Of a stretch of DNA of 64,000 bases, positions 17,229 to 26,382 are shown in pieces. The notes under the pieces were generated by a model. The model worked only from the letters and a program-made list of their open reading frames with translations, had not been told where the DNA came from and did not search any database. How positions within the stretch are numbered: the stretch's first letter is position 1; each line of letters opens with the position of its first letter. This stretch comes from CAYMUR01 sp964393615 (GTDB taxonomy: Bacteria; Planctomycetota; Planctomycetia; Pirellulales; Pirellulaceae), in NCBI GenBank assembly GCA_964393615.1, contig CAYMUR010000015.1:1-64000 (forward strand), given 5' to 3'. The position numbers and the translations under genes are program-made.

Positions 17229-18515
17229 ATGAATTCCAGGCTGATTTACCAATGGCTGGTCTGGGGGCTGTCGAGTACCTGGTACGCCGTGGTGCAGGCC
17301 CAAGGCCCTTTCGATTTCGAACGAACACCGATCGATTACCACAAGCAAACTGCCAGCAACCTGGTTTCTGAACTCCAGGAGAAAATCCTTGCCGGCGAGG
17401 TGCAACTGGAGTTTCACCGTACCCGGGGCTATCTCGACTCGTTCTTGCAGCAACTCAATGTTTCGAAATCGAGTCAAGTGCTCGTTTACTCAAAATCAAG
17501 CGTCCAGCTGCGCTGGATTTCACCGCTTCGACCGCGCGCCCTGTACTTCAACGAAGAGGTCTACGTTGGTTGGGTTCTGGGCGGGGACGTTCTGGAAATG
17601 ATTGTTTCGGATTCCAAGCTTGGAACCGTGTTTTACACGTTGCGTCAGCAAGAAACAGCATACCCTCGGTTTCAACGCGATAGCGGCCAATGCCTGCAAT
17701 GCCATGCCAATCGACGCACCCAGCAGGTCCCGGGGCCTGTTGTGCGTAGCCTCTTTACGGAATCCAATGGCCAGCCCATTTACCGGCTTGGCAATTTTAA
17801 CTCGGATCATACCAGTCCATTTTCTCAACGTTGGGGTGGCTACTACGTGACAGGAAATCACGGACCTACACTCCACATGGGGAACCTGATGGCGGACCGC
17901 GACACATCGGTGAAAGAGTTTGACTATGAATCCGGAGCCAATCTGACGGACCTCTCCGCGCAATTCAACACGGGGCCCTACCCCACCGGACATAGTGACA
18001 TCGTCGCATTGATGGTGTTGGAACACCAGGCGCAGATGCAGAACCTGATTACCAAGGCCCGTTACGAGGAAATCCAGGGCGAGCATTACGATGCGATGTT
18101 ACACCGTGACCAACTGTTCGGCAACGAGTTGACACAGCGCAAGGTGGTTCGGGCCGGGGAAGCACTGTTGGCCTACATGCTTTTTGTCAACGAATATCAA
18201 CTCCGCGCGCCGGTCAAGGGAACTTCTGGATTTAGTGAAGAGTTCTCGTCGCAGGGCCCACACGACCAGCAGGGACGCAGCCTGTACCAATTGGACTTGG
18301 AAACGCGCCTGTTCAAGTACCCTTTGAGCTACATGATCTACACTGACGTATTCCGGCAACTTCCCCCCCGAGTAAACTCGTATGTTTCACAGCGTTTGTA
18401 CGAAGTGCTGACAGCCGAATCAAAGGAGGATGAGTTTTCCCATCTCGATCTTGACACCAGGAAAGCGATCCTGCAAATCGTTGAAGAGACCTGTCCGGAC
18501 CTTATTGATCATTGA
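17229..18515 (+). CDS. Exported monoheme c-type cytochrome-like protein
   Basis: A 428-residue protein with a signal peptide (LVWGLSSTWYAVVQA) and one heme-attachment motif CLQCH near residue 157, inside SGQCLQCHANRRTQQVPGP. After the motif comes a conserved-looking segment RLGNFNSDHTSPFSQRWGGY YVTGNHG followed by HMGN, in which Met or His could serve as the distal heme ligand. No other recognised domain. Similar single-heme proteins occur in planctomycetes and soil bacteria without known function. A periplasmic electron-transfer or sensor role is inference. ATG 17229 is used; there is no strong ribosome binding site. Confidence 0.72.
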   Translation: MNSRLIYQWLVWGLSSTWYAVVQAQGPFDFERTPIDYHKQTASNLVSELQEKILAGEVQLEFHRTRGYLDSFLQQLNVSKSSQVLVYSKSSVQLRWISPLRPRALYFNEEVYVGWVLGGDVLEMIVSDSKLGTVFYTLRQQETAYPRFQRDSGQCLQCHANRRTQQVPGPVVRSLFTESNGQPIYRLGNFNSDHTSPFSQRWGGYYVTGNHGPTLHMGNLMADRDTSVKEFDYESGANLTDLSAQFNTGPYPTGHSDIVALMVLEHQAQMQNLITKARYEEIQGEHYDAMLHRDQLFGNELTQRKVVRAGEALLAYMLFVNEYQLRAPVKGTSGFSEEFSSQGPHDQQGRSLYQLDLETRLFKYPLSYMIYTDVFRQLPPRVNSYVSQRLYEVLTAESKEDEFSHLDLDTRKAILQIVEETCPDLIDH

Positions 18516-18616
18516 CGAAGTGGCGTGTTCCCGTCTTGGTGTGGATGAGATGGCCTGTGGATTTTGTGTTTCGAAAGGATACTACTTTCGGCGGAGGCGA
18601 CTCCTGATGTGGGTGA

Positions 18617-19750
18617 CTACACGCGCATGAACACGCGATGATGGTAGAGCCAATAAGCAAACCCCCAAATGGCCAGCAATACCAACACCGAGAGCAGGAC
18701 AGGGTAACCGGCGAATTCGTTTTGGATCGATTTTGGAATGCATAACACAATTGCTTTTTGAATCTGTGGCCGTAACAATTGCGCAACCAGGTAGACGGTG
18801 ATCGAATTCATTCCCACCACGACCAGGGGAAATGCCCAAAAGCGACAGTGCCACACGTCAATCACGCAGTAAAAAACCACCATGCCTAGAAGAGTGATTC
18901 CGCCGGTCCACAGTGTGTAAGAACTGGTCCAGAGCCACTTGTTGATCGGGATGGGTTGTGGGATTTGTGTCGCAAGTGCCCAGCCTGCTGCCGCGATGAC
19001 GATCCCCGACAGTAGCATCAAGCTGATCTTGAGCAGGGTGTGGCGTGAGCTTTGTAACAACCTCCCGCAGAGAATTCCCAGGATCACGTTGACGGTACCG
19101 GTGATTGCATTCAGCGCGGTGTTTCCGCTGCGGACTGGCAAGTGGAACCAATTTTCTTGCACGTAATTTCCCACATTGTCACCCCTGGCCCAGGGATCGC
19201 CGCTGTCTCCTGCATACAGCAGGTAGGCGGCTGTGTGCGCCACCAATAGCAGCAACGCCGTGCCTAGTTGTAGTCCGGGATGTAGACGCAGGATGAGAAA
19301 GGCCAGAAAATAGCAGACACCGATTTTTTGTAGAACGACTGGGAAATTGGTTTGTAGTTCGCCGGCATGATAGGAAACGATAAAATCTCCGAGTGTGTAG
19401 AGGATCATTCCACGCAACAAGGCGTGCATGACTTGTCGGGTCCAGGTTTGTCCATGTTGGCTGCGGCTACGATATGAAAACGGCATGGCCACGCCGATCA
19501 CAAACAGGAACACCGGAAAAATAAGATCCCAGAGCGTGCAGCCATGCCAGTCGCGATGATTGAATTGCAGCAGGTAATCTTTCCACTGGGGATGATCCGC
19601 TACCCACGGTTGCTGGAGCAGTTGCCATGCACCAAATCCCATGGAAACCATCAATAGCATCGAAAGACCACGGTAAGCGTCTAACGAAACCAGGCGGTCA
19701 GGGGCCGCTGCCGGGAGGGGTGACGTGTCGTTTTTGGAGATGGATTGCAT
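18617..19750 (-). CDS. DUF5009/HGSNAT-like membrane acyltransferase
   Basis: A 377-residue polytopic membrane protein with about ten hydrophobic segments. The start RLVSLDAYRGLSMLLMVSMG is the hallmark of the heparan-alpha-glucosaminide N-acetyltransferase/DUF5009 group, and FNHRDWHGCTLWDLIFPVFL follows with the conserved His and Asp. Members transfer acetyl groups across the membrane to amino sugars; bacterial substrates are mostly unknown. It lies between secreted-protein genes, consistent with glycan metabolism. The alternative is a YeiB/DUF1624 relative with the same fold. Confidence 0.78.
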   Translation of the reverse strand: MQSISKNDTSPLPAAAPDRLVSLDAYRGLSMLLMVSMGFGAWQLLQQPWVADHPQWKDYLLQFNHRDWHGCTLWDLIFPVFLFVIGVAMPFSYRSRSQHGQTWTRQVMHALLRGMILYTLGDFIVSYHAGELQTNFPVVLQKIGVCYFLAFLILRLHPGLQLGTALLLLVAHTAAYLLYAGDSGDPWARGDNVGNYVQENWFHLPVRSGNTALNAITGTVNVILGILCGRLLQSSRHTLLKISLMLLSGIVIAAAGWALATQIPQPIPINKWLWTSSYTLWTGGITLLGMVVFYCVIDVWHCRFWAFPLVVVGMNSITVYLVAQLLRPQIQKAIVLCIPKSIQNEFAGYPVLLSVLVLLAIWGFAYWLYHHRVFMRV

Positions 19751-20303
19751 GCCCTGGTCACGTCCGTTGATGGTTGAGGTTTGGTAACCAGTAGGAGCCG
19801 TTTGTGTTGCCAGAATATCCCACTTTACGGACTACCAGTGCCGGTCGAGGAACGTGACGCTGGCGCGACGTGCCTGAACGGACAAATCGGCGAGGCGGAC
19901 AACTGAATGTCTGCGATACCGTCCAGCTGCGACCCGATTCGCTCCCACAATATAGTAGATCCGCACAGGCCCGCAAAGCTCCCGTGGCGGTCGAGCGATT
20001 GTTCAGGCTCCGTCTCGTCACAGCAAGGCCACTTGCTTGACGGGTTCGTTCCTCTGACGCAGCGGACCATTGGTGGGAGCGGTGGCGGATCTGCCACCGT
20101 CCGAAAGGTGATGATTCGACGGCGAACCTGCCCTGAAAAAACCTTGTAAGTGATTCTGGCTTACGATATGAAATCGGGGAGACCAGGACCAAGATACGTC
20201 CCTCGCCAAGTCCCAACTCACCGCGCGTGTCGGGGTGAGCTACACGCTGGCCCTGCGGGGCGAGGTTTTCGGCCACGAGGTTTTCACCAGGTACGGGGTC
20301 TGT
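19751..20303. other. Spacer between symporter and DUF5009 genes
   Basis: 553 bases. Open frames exist on both strands but none shows family similarity, a ribosome binding site or plausible composition. A 15-bp near-tandem repeat lies at 20261-20290. Confidence 0.55.
20261..20290. repeat. 15-bp imperfect tandem duplication beside the symporter stop
   Basis: CGAGGTTTTC recurs at a 15-base period (20261 and 20276), ending 14 bases from the stop of the minus-strand symporter gene. Confidence 0.6.
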
Positions 20304-22232
20304 TTATTTCTGGTTTTCCGCTGGCAGATGTTTGGTCCACAAGGTCAATCCGTGCAAGCGACTTTTGTCAGAGGCACCCGTTACAAGGCTCACCACATAA
20401 CCGACGATAAGGGTGGGCAGCAGTCCGACAACGCTGAATAGGAACTCGTTGCCTCCCGTCTGTTGGAACCAGACGGTACAGGCTAATCCTGCAACCGATC
20501 CGCTCAGCACTCCGACCGTGTTGGCCCGGCAAGTAAAGAAACCAAGCAAGAAAACACCCAGTAGGGGACCTGTCCAGAACCCCATCAGGGCTATCGAGAT
20601 CTGCCACAATTCACCGATTTGGCCAAGCAACAACGCGACGCTGGTGGCCAGGATGCCCAGAACAAGGGTCAGGATACGGGCAATTCGCAAATAATGTCGT
20701 TCGTCACGGTTCCGTACCAACAGCCGTCGGTACCAGTCGGTGGTGAGTGTTGCGCTGATCGAGTTGATCCCTGAATCGACGCTGGACATGGTGGCGGCGA
20801 ACAAGGCGGCAATGAACAGGCCGGCCAGACCTGGTACCACTTGATTCAGTTTGTGGGCCACAAAATAGGGCATTGTCTGGCCCGCGGTTGCCGGCAGACC
20901 GGTGTAGTGATGGATGGCGTAGTACACTAACACCCCGGCACCTGTCAAATACATCAACGGCATTAAGGGGACATCACAGATGGCGCTGATCCAAATGGCG
21001 CGGCGGCTTTCGACGATTGAACGCGCACTGAAGTAGCGTTGCAGTGTCACCTGGTCGGTGCCACCGTCATTTAAACGGGCCAGCAACCCGGTCACAAACA
21101 GGGACCAAAAAGTCACTCCTGTGCCAAAAAATAACTTGAAACGAAAATCAAACCAGGTGTCGTGGGGTCGCTCGTGAAACGCCGGAGGGGTTGCTGAACG
21201 ATGCAGGTCGGGATTGTCCGTGACCGTTATGTGAACCACAGCCGGGGCCGATTGCAGTGGCGGGGTGCCATTGGTGGTGACGCGCAGCTCGATGGGTAAG
21301 GTGACGGGGGCACCTTCGGCGCTGCGCGGTGGGGCAGTGAACTGCAAGGTTTCGCCAGACTTGTTTGGCAATTCGATTTCTGGGACTTCTTTGCTGGTAC
21401 GGCGCTGTTGCCAGGCATAAGTCAACGTCGATCCGTCGAAGGCGACACTTTGAGAACCATCCAAGCGTACCGTTTCACCCCATCCAACCTGGAAGTCATT
21501 TTCGACGTGCGCACGGGGTACTTTGGCCAGTTGCTGAAACATGTTGCTGATGCCGATGTCACGTGCCAACAAGAACCAGATGGCCAACATCCCCACGACG
21601 AATACAAAAAACTGTACCACGTCGGTCCAGATAACCGCCCGCAAACCGCCGAGTGTTGTGTAGGCGGTTGCCCCGGACCCCACCACGACAATCCAGAAAA
21701 AAGTGCTGCCGCTGATCCCGCACCAAAAACCGAGTGGACCAAGCCATTGGTCGATGGCAGGAATTGGAATGACCGCCGACAGTGCGAGTGAGGGTGCATA
21801 AATCACCGAAGCCAGCCAGCCACCACGCAAGAGGATAAACAAGATGCTACCCAGGCATCGTACACCGATTCCAAAACGCTGTTCCAGATAAGTGTAAGAC
21901 GTTGTCAGCTTCAATGGCTGCAGTAGGGGTAATATATATCCTATTGTCAACGCCGCACCCAGTATCGACGTGATTATCCCGGGTACGATGTATTGCAAGT
22001 CTTGACTGTAGCCGTAGGATGGGGCACCCAGCATGGAATTGGCGCTGGTCAGGGAGGCCCAGATCGACAAGGCGAGAGGAAACCAGTGCATTTGCCGGCC
22101 AGCGAGGAAGTAGTCCTCCGAAGTTTTTTGACCTCGACCTGCCAGTATCCCAATCGTCACCACGACGACCAGGTAAAGTGCGATCATGCAAAAATCGCCG
22201 GTCGTTAGTAGCTCGGAGTTGGCCATCTCCAT
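20304..22232 (-). CDS. Sodium/solute symporter with inserted PKD-like domain
   Basis: A 642-residue member of the SSS family (LeuT fold, Na+-driven uptake). Seen: SEDYFLAGRQMHWFPLALS after helix 1; TTLGGLRAVIWTDVVQF at helix 6; GGTDQVTLQRYFSARS; and AALFAATMSSVDSGINSIS, the Na+-site helix. Residues about 246-340, between helix 6 (about 198-222) and the next helix (about 362-385), are soluble and read like a PKD/REJ Ig-fold: VRLDGSQSVAFDGSTLTYAW, then PIELRVTTNG and VVHITVTD. With the N-terminus outside, this loop is periplasmic. The second symporter here (38459-39994) has only a short loop at this point. The extra domain may bind a glycan or hand substrate to the carrier. The substrate is unknown. 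Confidence 0.9.
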   Translation of the reverse strand: MEMANSELLTTGDFCMIALYLVVVVTIGILAGRGQKTSEDYFLAGRQMHWFPLALSIWASLTSANSMLGAPSYGYSQDLQYIVPGIITSILGAALTIGYILPLLQPLKLTTSYTYLEQRFGIGVRCLGSILFILLRGGWLASVIYAPSLALSAVIPIPAIDQWLGPLGFWCGISGSTFFWIVVVGSGATAYTTLGGLRAVIWTDVVQFFVFVVGMLAIWFLLARDIGISNMFQQLAKVPRAHVENDFQVGWGETVRLDGSQSVAFDGSTLTYAWQQRRTSKEVPEIELPNKSGETLQFTAPPRSAEGAPVTLPIELRVTTNGTPPLQSAPAVVHITVTDNPDLHRSATPPAFHERPHDTWFDFRFKLFFGTGVTFWSLFVTGLLARLNDGGTDQVTLQRYFSARSIVESRRAIWISAICDVPLMPLMYLTGAGVLVYYAIHHYTGLPATAGQTMPYFVAHKLNQVVPGLAGLFIAALFAATMSSVDSGINSISATLTTDWYRRLLVRNRDERHYLRIARILTLVLGILATSVALLLGQIGELWQISIALMGFWTGPLLGVFLLGFFTCRANTVGVLSGSVAGLACTVWFQQTGGNEFLFSVVGLLPTLIVGYVVSLVTGASDKSRLHGLTLWTKHLPAENQK

Positions 22233-22617
22233 GGTACCTGTTTCCCTAAAACGCCGTGATCCTCAGGTAAAGAACAAGGGGTTGTTGTCCTGAGGTTTGC
22301 ACATCGTATCCCGTGCTACGTTTGTGCCTGGCTGAACCAAAGGATGCACCAGGATAAGCTTGTGGAAAGTGGTTGTCAAACCGACTTGGCAAGCCGTGGC
22401 GGAGAAGATTGGTGATACTGCCAGATGCATCGAACTAAAACGGCTCTGCGGAACCGACCACCACCATGCTTCTCCAGAACCTGTTGGCATACGGCGCACC
22501 GGGCAAATCCCAACCACGCCAGTTTTCTTCCCACCCGACCAGCAGTAAAGCGGTGCGCTGCAAAAGCGCCCCCTCCCGCCCGTGCGGCAGTACACCACAG
22601 AGCGAATTCATCCGGGT
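22233..22617. other. Spacer between amidase and symporter genes
   Basis: 385 bases with no supported gene. Both flanking genes read leftward, so it should hold the symporter promoter. Confidence 0.55.
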
Positions 22618-23448
22618 TCAACTGCCCCGCGTCCACTTCGCATACATTTCGGGTCGCCGGAAGTGCCTGAAAAAAGTTTCTGGAACGCGGCGCGCCGCCG
22701 CCAGGTCGGCCCCCTTGAGATCCGCGACCACCATCTCTTCCTCGGTGCTGCTGGCCGCTTCGGCCACCACTTCGCCATATGCATTACAAATGAACGACAC
22801 GCCGGCGAAGCAATTGCCCGCACCGTTATCGCCCACGGGGTTACACACCGCCACGTAGACGCTGTTGTCATAGGCCCGCGCCGGCATGTAGCGCAGCCAG
22901 CGTGCTTTTTTGTCCGCAGCGTTTTCCCCCATGCCCGAAGCATGCGGAAAAAACAGGATTTCGGCACCACGCTCGGCCAGGATGGTGCTTAACTCCGGGA
23001 AGTGGGAGTCGTAGCAGATCTCGACCCCGTAACGCGCCTTGGCATGTGCGAATACCGGCACCTCACTACCCTGGCGCCAGGTGCCAATCTCAGTGGTAGG
23101 CACGTGGTTCTTGCGGTAGGTGCCAACGACACCCTTTGCATCGAAGACGACCTGAGTATTGTAGACAATGCCGCCAATATCCCGTTCCAGTAGACCCGCC
23201 ATAAAGGTCAAACCGAAACGCTTGCCCAACTTTACCAGTGCCTGCACGGATGCACCATCGATGGACTCGGCTACCGGCCTGGAAGTATCGCCGGCGTTGT
23301 AGCCGTTGATCGATAGTTCCGGGAAACAGAGTAGGTCTACTTGAGCTGCCGCGGCATCGTTGAGGAATCGTTCCATGGTACTTATATTGCCGCCGGTATC
23401 GCCCACCCGACTATTCATCTGCACTACGGCAATGCGTATATCCTGCAT
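22618..23448 (-). CDS. Carbon-nitrogen hydrolase (nitrilase superfamily)
   Basis: A 276-residue cytosolic amidase of the nitrilase superfamily. The catalytic triad is visible: Glu44 in CFPELSINGY, Lys113 in YRKNHVP, and Cys145 in GVEICYDSHFPE. A family-like segment RAYDNSVYVAVCNPVG follows. Length is normal for a single-domain amidase. The enzyme cleaves a C-N bond in an amide or carbamoyl compound. The pattern ICYDSHFPE fits the aliphatic amidase/N-carbamoyl branches rather than the glutamine-dependent NAD synthetase branch. It lies just upstream of the symporter gene in the same direction and might use its substrate, which is inference. Confidence 0.88.
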   Translation of the reverse strand: MQDIRIAVVQMNSRVGDTGGNISTMERFLNDAAAAQVDLLCFPELSINGYNAGDTSRPVAESIDGASVQALVKLGKRFGLTFMAGLLERDIGGIVYNTQVVFDAKGVVGTYRKNHVPTTEIGTWRQGSEVPVFAHAKARYGVEICYDSHFPELSTILAERGAEILFFPHASGMGENAADKKARWLRYMPARAYDNSVYVAVCNPVGDNGAGNCFAGVSFICNAYGEVVAEAASSTEEEMVVADLKGADLAAARRVPETFFRHFRRPEMYAKWTRGS

Positions 23449-23671
23449 CTATTTTCCTCCTCCTTCTTTTTTTGAGAAGTACAAATTGAAGATAATCCCG
23501 GGAGGTTCTATTATCCAATACTCCAGGACGGGTTAGCTCCTATGATACCTGCTGAATCGGCCCCGCATAAAGCGGTTCGCGCCAAACTTTCATCTGGCAA
23601 CTGCAGCAGTCATTGTCTCAGAAAAAACCAGTGCACTTGCCTGCCAGCGACAAAGTAGTGATCCATTCGAA

Positions 23672-24106
23672 TTATCGAACACTGCGCATCATTGCTGCCC
23701 CGATTAAAATCGTGAGGGCGCAGGCCAGGTTCATGAGCGACCAGAATCCGCGGTATCGCTGCATTCCCTGGAGTCTGTCCGCAGGCAATGCCAGCAAAAA
23801 GGTGATCGAAAATAGCCCCAGTGCCCCCAGCATCTTGACCGCAAAACAGACCAGGTACAGTTGCTGGTTCGAAACCAATGGCCAAGTGATGTACCACTGA
23901 GCCAGTCCGCTGAGCACCACGACCAACACACCGGTCCACTTGATCCATGCAAAACGCTGGATGGCCGCATCCAGAAACGCTTGACGTTGACTTTCTGGCA
24001 GTGTCGGTACCAGCGGCCATAGTACCAGCCGCGCATAAAACAAGCCTCCGAGCGAGGTGCAGGTGGCTGCAATGTGGAGTACACGGAAAAGGACTGCCAG
24101 ATCCAT
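23672..24106 (-). CDS. Small four-helix membrane protein, CopD-like
   Basis: A 144-residue protein with four hydrophobic segments. The first reads VLFRVLHIAATCTSLGGLFY, with His and an aromatic pattern resembling CopD/DUF2269-type membrane proteins. These often bind heme or copper through histidines, and here few are present, so the assignment is tentative. The start codon is four bases past the stop of the gene at 24111-24914, so the two are surely co-transcribed. Confidence 0.6.
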   Translation of the reverse strand: MDLAVLFRVLHIAATCTSLGGLFYARLVLWPLVPTLPESQRQAFLDAAIQRFAWIKWTGVLVVVLSGLAQWYITWPLVSNQQLYLVCFAVKMLGALGLFSITFLLALPADRLQGMQRYRGFWSLMNLACALTILIGAAMMRSVR

Positions 24107-24110
24107 TGTG

Positions 24111-24914
24111 TTACGCTTTCGTAGTCGGCTGGGAGGCGGCTTCTTTTAAACTCAAGCGACGTCCCATGATGGCAGTTGTGACGCAGGTTAGCATGCCTCC
24201 CAGGGCGCCAACCAAAAGGGAGGGAGTTCCCAGTGATTGTCCGTAGTTTCGAAATAATAATCCCGTTACTGTGCCCAGTCCGAACCCGAACAGTGCCAAC
24301 GCTGGAATGGTCCAGGTCGCGTTGTTCCAGCGAGAGAGGCCAAAGTGACTCAGCCCTGCTGCGAACACACCGACGATGCTACCCACCGTTGCGCAACAGA
24401 TTGCCGCCTCGATGGTTTGCGGTATTCCGGCGAGCAGGTAACAGACTGCGCCGTAGATAAATGGATCGAGCCAATGGGCATCTCGGCCATAATCGACCGC
24501 CCGACCGGCAGCGCTCGCTGCCGCCTCGATTTCCCGATCGTCTCGGTAAAAATAAGCCAGAAAGACGCCGACAGGAATACCGACATAGATCCCGGTCAGC
24601 AGCGCGATCCAGGGATGTTGGCCTACCAGTTCAGCATATTGAGCCGCGCCCAGGACCAGTGGGATAGCCGTCAAGCCGCCCCAGATTGCGCCTGCCATTA
24701 AGCTGCGGTGCATTCGCAAGGGGACGAAAGCTAGCCGCAATACCACGACCTGAATCACGGCTGCACCCGATGCCATCAGAAGCAGCGGACGTAACGTTTC
24801 TGCGTAACCAAGTGCCAAGGGGACAATGACTGCAAAACCGTTCCAGCCAATCAGGCCTGTCAGCAGGCTGGATGGCCAGGAACTGCGCTGTTGGAGCAAT
24901 TTCAAAATAACCAT
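24111..24914 (-). CDS. Membrane protein of unknown function
   Basis: A 267-residue protein with about seven hydrophobic segments (LLTGLIGWNGFAVIVPLALG, LLTGIYVGIPVGVFLAYF, TIPALALFGFGLGTVTGLLF and others) and one soluble acidic turn (YRDDREIEAAASAAG). No family recognised. It begins 36 bases after the NHL propeller gene and ends four bases before the CopD-like gene, so the three form one transcription unit. A membrane partner for the exported propeller is a reasonable guess. Confidence 0.7.
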   Translation of the reverse strand: MVILKLLQQRSSWPSSLLTGLIGWNGFAVIVPLALGYAETLRPLLLMASGAAVIQVVVLRLAFVPLRMHRSLMAGAIWGGLTAIPLVLGAAQYAELVGQHPWIALLTGIYVGIPVGVFLAYFYRDDREIEAAASAAGRAVDYGRDAHWLDPFIYGAVCYLLAGIPQTIEAAICCATVGSIVGVFAAGLSHFGLSRWNNATWTIPALALFGFGLGTVTGLLFRNYGQSLGTPSLLVGALGGMLTCVTTAIMGRRLSLKEAASQPTTKA

Positions 24915-24950
24915 ACGCTTTTTCCAAGCCCTGTTTGTAGCTGGAGACGC

Positions 24951-25955
24951 TTATTGGACACGCACCAGCTTCATGATACGTCCCGAAATGTTCCAGTCCT
25001 GCACATACAGGTTGCCGTCCTTGTCCCAATAAGAGCCATGGGTGCCGCTGAAGACGCCTTCGATCCATTCTTCTTGCGGTATCTTAAAATTTCTCCGTTT
25101 TTCGGGATCTGCATTGTGTCCGAGAACCGCGATAATGGTGTTGCTTTTGTCGAGAATGACGAGTCGGCCATGTAAATCGGGCACAGAGACATAGTCGCCT
25201 TGGATTGAGACCGAGGTGGGCATGCCCAGGCCAGTCACTACCTCGGCCATGAATTTACCATCCAGGTCGTAATGCAGTAACCGTCCTTTCGGTTCGTGGT
25301 TGCGGTCACAGATCAACAGGCGTGGAGGATCATAACGGGTGTCCAGGGTCATGCCGTGGGCCGTGTTAAATTGCTTGAGTCCATTTCCCTTGGAACCAAA
25401 ATGCATCAAGTATTTTCCATTCTTGTCGTACTTGAAAATGTGGTTACTCGCATAACCGTTTGACAAGAAGATGTCACCATTCGCTGTGACGGTGATCGCC
25501 GTCGGATTAAATGTTGTCAGGTTCAGTTTCGATTCTTTGGGGAATTCCAGCTTCATCACGATATCCCCTGTTTTGGCATTAAACTTGATGCCCTCGGCGT
25601 CCTTGTTGCGGGCTCCGTAAATGAATTCTCCGTCCGGTTCCTGGCGGATCTCCATGTCATGGATATTGGAAAACCTTTCCCCCAGAAACGTGCGGATGAC
25701 TTTCCCTGCTGGCGTGAAGACGAAGACACCTATTTGGGCACTCGTATAGATATTGCCTGCTTGGTCGATCACGACAGCCCCATGGGTTGGTCCCAATACC
25801 GATTTGCCATCCGCCCGGAGACCCCAGCCTGGTACCGTGTCGAAGGTCATCAACCCGCAGCCCATCCGAACCGGCTCGGTTTTTTCGACGGCGAAAACCG
25901 GTAGTGCCAGGGTGAGGGCGAGCGCGGTAGCCAAGTGCAGCGGATAGTTTTTCAT
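24951..25955 (-). CDS. Exported NHL-repeat beta-propeller protein
   Basis: 334 residues from ATG 25955, chosen because AGGAG stands eight bases upstream and a clean signal peptide follows (LHLATALALTLALPVFA); the longer frame to 26090 has no such features. Blade motifs include DQAGNIYTSAQIGVFVFTPA, NGDIFLSNGYASNHIFKYDK and KDGNLYVQDWNISGRIMKLV. NHL/six-bladed propellers act in protein or ligand binding and include peptidyl-amidating lyase relatives. It is a paralogue of the Tat-exported propeller at 43589-44698: both share a blade ending in LLICDR or LIICDR and the closing GRI-K-L pattern. First gene of a run with two membrane proteins. Confidence 0.85.
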   Translation of the reverse strand: MKNYPLHLATALALTLALPVFAVEKTEPVRMGCGLMTFDTVPGWGLRADGKSVLGPTHGAVVIDQAGNIYTSAQIGVFVFTPAGKVIRTFLGERFSNIHDMEIRQEPDGEFIYGARNKDAEGIKFNAKTGDIVMKLEFPKESKLNLTTFNPTAITVTANGDIFLSNGYASNHIFKYDKNGKYLMHFGSKGNGLKQFNTAHGMTLDTRYDPPRLLICDRNHEPKGRLLHYDLDGKFMAEVVTGLGMPTSVSIQGDYVSVPDLHGRLVILDKSNTIIAVLGHNADPEKRRNFKIPQEEWIEGVFSGTHGSYWDKDGNLYVQDWNISGRIMKLVRVQ

Positions 25956-26382
25956 GATTTGGACTCCTGGGGGTTCTCTGATGGATGATTCACGTGTCGG
26001 ACCGAAGAAGAAGTCCGTAAAAGTATTGCACAGAGACTCAGCGGTGTGCCAAGTCAGCTTCAGTATCCAGGGGCGAACCATGGATTTCAACCACCGATCC
26101 CTGAGATTGTGTTGTGGTCAGCTTCCTGTCCTGAAAAAAACAGAGGTCCATTGGTCAAGGTTGTTGGAATCATCCTGGTGAGCCTACCAGTGTTCGGCAG
26201 CAGGGGAAAGCATTAAATTGACAGCCTGGTCGTGGGCGGTGACCGGATGAATGCTATGATGTGGTAAGAGAATGCGGCATTTCAAGTTGCCAGTAGCATG
26301 TGCCAATACCATGTGCCAATACCATGTGCCAGGAGCATGGCTGGTTACAAGCGGTGATGAAACGGACGAACACGAGGATGTT
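25956..26382. other. Divergent spacer between NHL and FG-GAP genes
   Basis: 427 bases with no supported gene. It should hold both promoters. A 13-bp tandem repeat lies at 26298-26332. Confidence 0.55.
26298..26332. repeat. 13-bp tandem repeat, about 2.7 copies
   Basis: The unit CATGTGCCAATAC is repeated at 26298, 26311 and, in part, 26324, upstream of the FG-GAP gene start. Confidence 0.85.

Noticed and set aside
19758..20276. 172-codon minus-strand frame in the spacer before the symporter
   Set aside because: Arg/Ser/Gly-rich composition, no ribosome binding site, no recognisable motif, and other overlapping frames are equally open.
26272..26382. Upstream ATG extending the FG-GAP protein by 37 residues
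   Set aside because: The extension is partly encoded by a 13-bp repeat and hides the signal peptide; the ATG at 26383 has a good ribosome binding site.
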